64,000 nt of DNA from DATEOR01 sp963841425 (lineage in GTDB: Bacteria > Actinomycetota > Thermoleophilia > Gaiellales > Gaiellaceae). Under the pieces are notes generated by a model. That model was given only the letters and a program-made list of their open reading frames with translations. It ran no database searches and had not been told where the DNA came from. Below, in pieces: positions 59,475 through 64,000 of the stretch. Within the stretch, counting starts at the first letter, position 1. Each line of letters starts with the position of its first letter. The translations under genes and the position numbers were made by a program. The stretch is from contig CAWJCL010000002.1 in the NCBI GenBank assembly GCA_963841425.1, forward strand, positions 248,001 through 312,000. Direction: 5' to 3'.

Positions 59475-60361
59475 CAGCGCGCGAGGACGAGGACGAGGCC
59501 GCCGGCGACGACGAGGAAGCCGCCCGTCCAGATCTGAAGGTTGACGCGCTCGACGTGGCGACCCATGAGGATCGGCGAGAGCGCGAGCACGACCGGGACG
59601 GAGAGGAGCCCGAGCGCGAGGACGACGGCGACGGCCGTGTAGTCGAGCGAGACCCAGCGCGCCCAGGTCGAGAGCCCGACCATGACCCCTGCGAGGAGCT
59701 TGAACCCGAGCGCCTGCCTCGAGCCGATCGCAGCCCCCTCCACACGCGGTCGCAGGGGAAGCGCAGCGGCGTAGAAGACGACGGCGACGAGCATGCCGAG
59801 CGTGAGCCCGAGGAGCGGCGAGGAGAGGCCGTCGAGGCCCTCCTTGATGAAGAGAGGGCTGATCGACCAGGCGAGTGCCGTCGCGAGGCCCGGCGCCGTG
59901 TCGCGCCAGTCCACTCCCCAGCCCGTCTCGGCGACGCGCTCGAGCGACACGATGAAGGCGCCGGCGAGGACGAGCAGGATGCCGAGCCATTGGAGGGCGG
60001 CAGGCACCTCGGAGAGCCAGACGGCGGCGATCGCCGCGCCGAAGACCGGGTTCGTCGAGAGAAGCGGGCTCGTGCGCGCGGCGCCGATCCGCATCTGGCT
60101 CATGTTCAGCAGCGTCCAGCCGACGAAGAAATGGACGAGCCCGGCGGCCGAGAACCAGACGACCGAGGCCGTCGTGGCCTCCCCGAGCAGGCTGAAGTCC
60201 TCGGTCGCCGCGCTCGCCGCAAGGAGGACACCGAGCGCGACGAGCAGCTGCAGGAACGTCGCCAGATAGGCGTCGTTCATCCCCCCGACCGCACGGCGGT
60301 TGAGCGTCTGGAAGACGCCGAAGCCGAGGCCGGCTGCAGCGGCGAGCGCGGGGCCCGTCAT
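59474..60361 (-). CDS. EamA/DMT-family membrane transporter
   Basis: 295 residues and ten helices in two five-helix repeats, the EamA layout (e.g. TASVVWFSAAGLVHFFVGW, WLGILLVLAGAFIVSLERV in the first; TALAWSISPLFIKEGLDG, GGFLVVAGGLVLVLAR in the second). ATG 60361 lies 8 bases after the livF stop. It moves small metabolites, perhaps the pathway substrate or a product. An upstream extension to 60469 is read mainly in the livF gene and was not used. Confidence 0.9.
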   Translation of the reverse strand: MTGPALAAAAGLGFGVFQTLNRRAVGGMNDAYLATFLQLLVALGVLLAASAATEDFSLLGEATTASVVWFSAAGLVHFFVGWTLLNMSQMRIGAARTSPLLSTNPVFGAAIAAVWLSEVPAALQWLGILLVLAGAFIVSLERVAETGWGVDWRDTAPGLATALAWSISPLFIKEGLDGLSSPLLGLTLGMLVAVVFYAAALPLRPRVEGAAIGSRQALGFKLLAGVMVGLSTWARWVSLDYTAVAVVLALGLLSVPVVLALSPILMGRHVERVNLQIWTGGFLVVAGGLVLVLAR

Positions 60362-60368
60362 TTGGCGG

Positions 60369-61142
60369 CTAGATCGTTCCCTCACCCGGTGAGCCAGCCG
60401 CCACTCGACGGGCGCCGTCCCCCGCGACAGAGCCACCGAAGAAGAGCCCGGCCATCTCCGGGTTGGCAAGCAGGTCCTCCGCGCCCGTCACCAGGAGGAC
60501 GCGGCCACTCTCCATGACGACCCCGTGGGTGGCGAGCCGGAGCCCGAAGCGGACGTTCTGCTCGACCACGAGGATCGTCTTCCCCGCCTCGCACATGATG
60601 CGGATCGCGTCCGAAACGCTCTTGAGGGCCTTCGGGTCGAGTCCGAGCGACGGTTCGTCGAGGAGGACCAGCCGGGGGTCGAGCATGAGCGTGCGCGCGA
60701 ATTCGACCATGCGCCGCTGGCCTCCGGAGAGGTTGCCTGCCTTGTGCTCCCCGCGCTCGCGGACGATCGGGAATAGGCCCTCGACCTCCTCGTAGCGCCG
60801 GCGCACGAGCTTGCGCTGTGAGCGGATGACGTAGGCGCCCATGAGGACGTTCTCTCGCACGGTCAGGTTGGGGAAGAGCCCCTGCGATTGCGGCACCTGG
60901 ACGACGCCGAGCTCGAGGATCTTGCCCGGGTCCTTGCCGCCCACCTGCTCCCCGTCGAAGGCGACGTTCCCGCGGCGAGGAGAGAGGAGCCCGCTGACCA
61001 CACGCAGCACCGTCGACTTGCCCGCACCGTTCGGGCCGACGATGCAGGTGACGGAGCCGTCCTCGACGTCGAGGTCGACGCCTTGCAGGACGTCGCCGCC
61101 ACCGTAGCCGGCGTAGACGTCGCGCAACTGCAGGAGCGTCAT
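60369..61142 (-). CDS. livF: ABC transporter ATPase, LivF type
   Basis: 257 residues. Walker A is GPNGAGKST, the Q-loop VPQSQGLFPNLTV, the signature LSGGQRRMVEFARTL and Walker B LVLLDEPSLGLDP, with the H-loop region ILVVEQNVRFGL. These are typical of LivF ATPases of branched-chain-amino-acid-type importers. It pairs with the LivM-LivG fusion and LivH encoded upstream in the same operon and powers substrate uptake. The last 20 residues are a Gly/Ala-rich tail. Confidence 0.95.
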   Translation of the reverse strand: MTLLQLRDVYAGYGGGDVLQGVDLDVEDGSVTCIVGPNGAGKSTVLRVVSGLLSPRRGNVAFDGEQVGGKDPGKILELGVVQVPQSQGLFPNLTVRENVLMGAYVIRSQRKLVRRRYEEVEGLFPIVRERGEHKAGNLSGGQRRMVEFARTLMLDPRLVLLDEPSLGLDPKALKSVSDAIRIMCEAGKTILVVEQNVRFGLRLATHGVVMESGRVLLVTGAEDLLANPEMAGLFFGGSVAGDGARRVAAGSPGEGTI

Positions 61143-62992
61143 TGCGCCTCCGCGGCCTGACCGGCCAGGTAGTCCTCGCCCAGGTAGGCGTCGAGCACGG
61201 CGGGGTCTCCCTGCACTTCTTCCGGCGTCCCGGAGGAGATGCAGGTGCCGCCGGCGAGCACGACCACCGGGTCGCAGAGGCTGAGGACGAGCGGCATGTT
61301 GTGCTCGACGATCAGAAACGTCTTCCCCTGCCGGTTCAGCTCCCGGATCATCTCCGCCATGTGCTCGATCAGCGTCGGGTTGATCCCGCCGGCGGGCTCG
61401 TCGAGCATGATCAGCTTCGGGTCGAGCATGAGGATCTGAGCCAGCTCGACCAGCTTCTGCTGCCCGAACGAGAGCGTCCGCGCCTTCATCCCGCCGAAGC
61501 GTTCCATGCCGACGAAGGCGAGCAGGTCATGCGCACGCTCGGCCTCAGGGCCGCTGACGGCGTCCGCGCCCAGCCGACGCCACGAGAAGGAACGGAGGGG
61601 CGCGACGACGTTCTCGAGGACGGTCATCTCGCGGAAAAGGCGCGTGATCTGGAAGGTACGGCCGATCCCGGTGTGCGCGCGGCTCCACGGGGAGAGCCGG
61701 TCGATGCGCCTGTCCTCGAAGCGGACTTCGCCGCGGTCGGAGGGCATCGTCCCGTCGATGAGGTTGAAGAGCGTCGTCTTTCCGGAGCCGTTGGGGCCGA
61801 TCAGCGCCGTGATGGTCCCCTCCTCCACGGTGAGCGAGCAGCCGTCGAGGGCCCGCAGGCCGCCGAAGCGCTTGTCGACCCCCTCGACAGTCAGAAGCGC
61901 ACGGCCACTCCTGACGGCCGGCGCCGAATTCGCCGCCGCCTGCGCGAGTGCGGGCCGCTCGAAGCGCGCGCCGACGGGCGAGGCCGTCCCCCTGCTGCGG
62001 AGGCGCGCGACGAGCTCGCCGACGCCGGGGATGATCCCCTGCGGCATGAGGAGCACGACCGCGATGAGGAGGCCGCCGAAGATGATCAGGCGCTGGTTGC
62101 CGCCGGCGAAATGGTTGTTGGTCCACTCGTTGAGCGGCTCGAGGATGAAGGCGCCGAGGATCGGCCCCCAGAGCGTCCCGCGGCCGCCGAGGAGAACCGC
62201 GAGCACGACCATGACGCTGACGACGATGTCGAACATGCCACGGGGATCGATGAACGTCAGGTAGTAGGCGTAGACGGCCCCCGCCGCCCCGATCCAGACT
62301 GCGCTCGCCACGAAGGCGAGCACCTTGTAAACGGGGGTCGCCACCCCGACGCTCGCCGCCTTGTTCTCGTCCTCGCGGATGGCGACGAGCCCCATCCCGA
62401 ACTTCGAGCGCCGGATCCACCAGGACATGGCGATCGAGCCGAGCATCAGCGCGAAGAACGCGTAGTAGAACGGCCAGTTCTGGTAGTCGCGGCTCCACGT
62501 CGGTAGCGGAAGGGTGAGCCCGTGGTTTCCGTTCGTGAGCGCCGACCAGTTGAGCGTCACGATCTGCATGACGAAGAGAAACGCGATCGTGAGGATGACG
62601 AAGGCGTGCCCGCGCGTCCGCATGAGCACGGAGCCCACGACTGCCGCGAAGATCCCTGCCACGACGGCCGCGACCGGCACGAACCAGAAGGGCGACGCGC
62701 CGTCGAAGACCCGCAGCGAGAAGATGGCCGCCGTGTAGGCGCCGATGCCGAGGAAGACGCTCTGGCCGAGCGAGACGTAGCCGGCGAAACCGGAGATGAC
62801 GTTCCAGCCGCTTCCCATGATCGCCAGAAGCAGCGAGAGCATGATCATGTTCTGGTAGTAGAGGTTGTCCGAGAGCAGCGGATAGACGGCGAGAAAGAGA
62901 AGCCCGGCCGCGACGAGCGTCCGGAGCCCGTGGGCGGAGAGGAGCGACCAGGCCCGATCGCCCGGGACGCGGCGCGCGGCGGGCACGCTCAC
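61139..62992 (-). CDS. ABC transporter LivM permease-LivG ATPase fusion
   Basis: 617 residues from GTG 62992, overlapping the livH stop as GTGA. The first half (about 1-340) has LivM-type helices and the GYVSLGQSVFLGIGAYTAA motif. After a linker (about 340-370) comes the LivG ATPase: Walker A GPNGSGKTT, LSFGQQKLVELAQIL as signature and LIMLDEPAGGINP as Walker B, plus FLIVEHNMPLVLSL. There is no stop between the two parts. Membrane channel and one ATPase are thus one chain. It works with LivF and LivH. Confidence 0.95.
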   Translation of the reverse strand: MSVPAARRVPGDRAWSLLSAHGLRTLVAAGLLFLAVYPLLSDNLYYQNMIMLSLLLAIMGSGWNVISGFAGYVSLGQSVFLGIGAYTAAIFSLRVFDGASPFWFVPVAAVVAGIFAAVVGSVLMRTRGHAFVILTIAFLFVMQIVTLNWSALTNGNHGLTLPLPTWSRDYQNWPFYYAFFALMLGSIAMSWWIRRSKFGMGLVAIREDENKAASVGVATPVYKVLAFVASAVWIGAAGAVYAYYLTFIDPRGMFDIVVSVMVVLAVLLGGRGTLWGPILGAFILEPLNEWTNNHFAGGNQRLIIFGGLLIAVVLLMPQGIIPGVGELVARLRSRGTASPVGARFERPALAQAAANSAPAVRSGRALLTVEGVDKRFGGLRALDGCSLTVEEGTITALIGPNGSGKTTLFNLIDGTMPSDRGEVRFEDRRIDRLSPWSRAHTGIGRTFQITRLFREMTVLENVVAPLRSFSWRRLGADAVSGPEAERAHDLLAFVGMERFGGMKARTLSFGQQKLVELAQILMLDPKLIMLDEPAGGINPTLIEHMAEMIRELNRQGKTFLIVEHNMPLVLSLCDPVVVLAGGTCISSGTPEEVQGDPAVLDAYLGEDYLAGQAAEAQ

Positions 62993-63882
62993 CGGACGAC
63001 GTCCTCCCGTAGCTTCACGCCCATGATCCCCTGGGGGCGTGCGAGCAGCACGACCATGATCACCGCGTAGGGCACCATCGTCCCCCAGCGAGGCGAGATG
63101 TAGGTAACGGTCATCGTCTCGGCGACCCCCAGCGTAAGGGCTCCGATCGCGGCCCCCGGCAGGCTGCCCATGCCGCCGAGGACGATGATGCCGAGGAGAC
63201 GGGAGATCCACTGGTAGTGGGATCCCGGCAGGAACGGGTAGAGGACGGAGACGATCGAGCCGCCGGCGCCCGTCGTCGCGACGCCGATGGCGAAGGTGAG
63301 GCCGGCGACCGAGCGCGCGTTGACGCCGACGAGCCTGGCCGACTCGAGATTCTCGGAGACGGCGCGGATCGCGCGCCCGAGCCACGTCGCCCGCAGCATC
63401 ACGTAGAGGCACGCGAGCACTCCGACCGCCATCGCGCAGCCGTACACCTGCGCCTTGGGAAAGTAGAAGTCGCCCACGCGGTAGGACTGCGCGAAGTAGG
63501 ACGGCGTCGTGGCGTGGTACGTCGTGGACCAGACCAGTCCCATCGTGCCTTCAATTACGAGTGCGAGGGCGAACGTGAGGAGGACGGATGCCGAAGCCGG
63601 CCTCCCCGAGATCCACTGGATCGTGAGCTTGTAGAGCACCCACCCGATGACGAACATCGCCGGCGTCGTCACGATCGCCCCGAGGAGCGGGTCGAGCCCC
63701 GCATCCTTCCAGAGCGCCCATGTAAAGAAGGCGGAGAGGATGATGAGCGCCCCCTGGGCGACGTTGACGACGTCCATGACCCCGAAGATCAGCGTCAGCC
63801 CGGAGGCGAGCAGCGCGTAGACCCCTCCGATGAGGAGGCCGAGGATGATCGTCTGGACGAGCTGGGTCACGCTGTCCCCCAT
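62989..63882 (-). CDS. livH: ABC transporter permease, LivH type
   Basis: 297 residues and about eight helices. GLLIGGVYALLASGLTLIFG and VMDVVNVAQGALIILSAF form the family-typical start; GSLPGAAIGALTLGVAET is the conserved cytoplasmic loop near the C-terminus. It is the second permease half of the branched-chain-amino-acid-type importer. A 30-bp palindrome lies between the upstream binding-protein gene and its start, 11 bp before the ATG. Confidence 0.95.
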   Translation of the reverse strand: MGDSVTQLVQTIILGLLIGGVYALLASGLTLIFGVMDVVNVAQGALIILSAFFTWALWKDAGLDPLLGAIVTTPAMFVIGWVLYKLTIQWISGRPASASVLLTFALALVIEGTMGLVWSTTYHATTPSYFAQSYRVGDFYFPKAQVYGCAMAVGVLACLYVMLRATWLGRAIRAVSENLESARLVGVNARSVAGLTFAIGVATTGAGGSIVSVLYPFLPGSHYQWISRLLGIIVLGGMGSLPGAAIGALTLGVAETMTVTYISPRWGTMVPYAVIMVVLLARPQGIMGVKLREDVVR

Positions 63883-63892
63883 CGGCCCGCCG

Positions 63893-63922
63893 AGGGGCGG
63901 GGGAACGCGTTCCCCCGCCCCT
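63893..63922. terminator. 30-bp perfect palindrome between binding-protein and livH genes
   Basis: GGGGCGGGGGAACG (63894-63907) is followed directly by its complement, and one further A/T pair extends the palindrome to 63893-63922. In RNA it would form a very stable hairpin with a small ACGCGT turn. No T-run follows, so it may stabilise the upstream message or reduce read-through into the permease genes, as often found after the gene for a highly produced binding protein. Confidence 0.6.
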
Positions 63923-63940
63923 GAGCGGCTAACCGGATCG

Positions 63941-64000
63941 TTACTTCGACCACCCGGGCTTCGGGTTGACGATTGTGTCGCTCGTAGCCGCGTCCTCGGG
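63941..64000 (-). CDS. Probable ABC substrate-binding protein, C-terminal end
   Basis: Twenty codons on the minus strand enter from the right edge and end in TAA at 63941-63943 (the last residues read SDTIVNPKPGWSK). The position just upstream of livH, separated by a stable hairpin, is where the periplasmic-type binding protein of such importers is normally encoded. Too little is present for a domain call. Confidence 0.45.
   Translation of the reverse strand, partial: PEDAATSDTIVNPKPGWSK

Noticed and set aside
1..64000. CRISPR arrays, rRNA, complete tRNA genes, insertion sequences
   Set aside because: None seen by eye. Short tandem repeats found (9623-9694, 11690-11725) are two-copy slippage duplications inside genes. 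A tRNA could be missed without a covariance search.

Overview
The window is about 64 kb of very GC-rich (roughly 68-70%) bacterial DNA with densely packed genes and many ATGA, GTGA and TGATG overlaps. The gene content (ECF sigma factors with coupled membrane regulators, an F420/FMN split-barrel protein, holin-X/DUF3618 envelope proteins, phosphoketolase, a GAAC-N4-GTTC type SOS box) points to an actinobacterium, most likely of the Thermoleophilia (Gaiellales/Solirubrobacterales) type. That placement is inference from gene content. No rRNA, intact tRNA, CRISPR array, transposase or integrase was found.

Layout. 1-4.8 kb: two secreted proteins on the minus strand (a repeat protein cut by the left edge and an M1 metallopeptidase). 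4.95-6.2 kb: dinB with an SOS box over its start. 6.2-17.7 kb: MMPL transporter, two ECF sigma/membrane-regulator pairs, small enzymes, a lipoprotein/phosphoribosyltransferase pair, a phospholipase-D-like protein, and two adjacent decayed genes (11.1-12.2 kb). 17.9-25.5 kb: one minus-strand, translationally coupled operon of eight genes encoding a cbb3-like heme-copper oxidase catalytic subunit, a diheme cytochrome c, small membrane subunits, a dimeric alpha/beta-barrel protein and a 1074-residue second oxidase-like membrane protein. It is divergent from an OmpR-type two-component system (25.6-27.4 kb) whose upstream region carries three GTCAT repeats at 11-bp spacing. 27.3-39.2 kb: small hypothetical genes, an acetate kinase/phosphoketolase pair, an aquaporin, holin-X/DUF3618, and several broken genes (SDR, glutamine amidotransferase, MFS remnant, APC permease, nucleotide cyclase). 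39.4-43.9 kb: plus-strand operon with an FAD oxidoreductase, beta-phosphoglucomutase and a GH65 phosphorylase. 44-49.4 kb: a tmRNA-3'-end-like remnant, a membrane protein, a frameshifted NarL-type two-component pair and a GT4 glycosyltransferase.

49.5-64 kb is a coherent catabolic/uptake cluster. It holds a three-subunit molybdenum hydroxylase, a Gfo/Idh/MocA oxidoreductase, an M24-fold protein with altered metal ligands, an alpha/beta hydrolase, a phytoene-dehydrogenase-like flavoprotein, two carboxymuconolactone-decarboxylase (CMD)-like proteins, an ACMSD-like amidohydrolase, an EamA transporter and a branched-chain-amino-acid-type ABC importer in which permease LivM and ATPase LivG are fused.

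The most notable observation is in this cluster. The first CMD protein (57610-58188) is one continuous frame interrupted only by a TGA at codon 82, exactly where the second cysteine of the family's CxxC active site belongs, and a two-tier stem-loop follows 6 nt later. This has the hallmarks of a CxxU selenoprotein with a bacterial SECIS element. It is followed immediately by a CMD paralogue that lacks the redox motif. Other points worth attention are the oversized oxidase-like protein in the cbb3-like operon, a head-to-head deletion joining two truncated genes at a GCGCGC junction (38486-38491), a probable CTG start for acetate kinase, and the number of broken genes between 11 and 48 kb.
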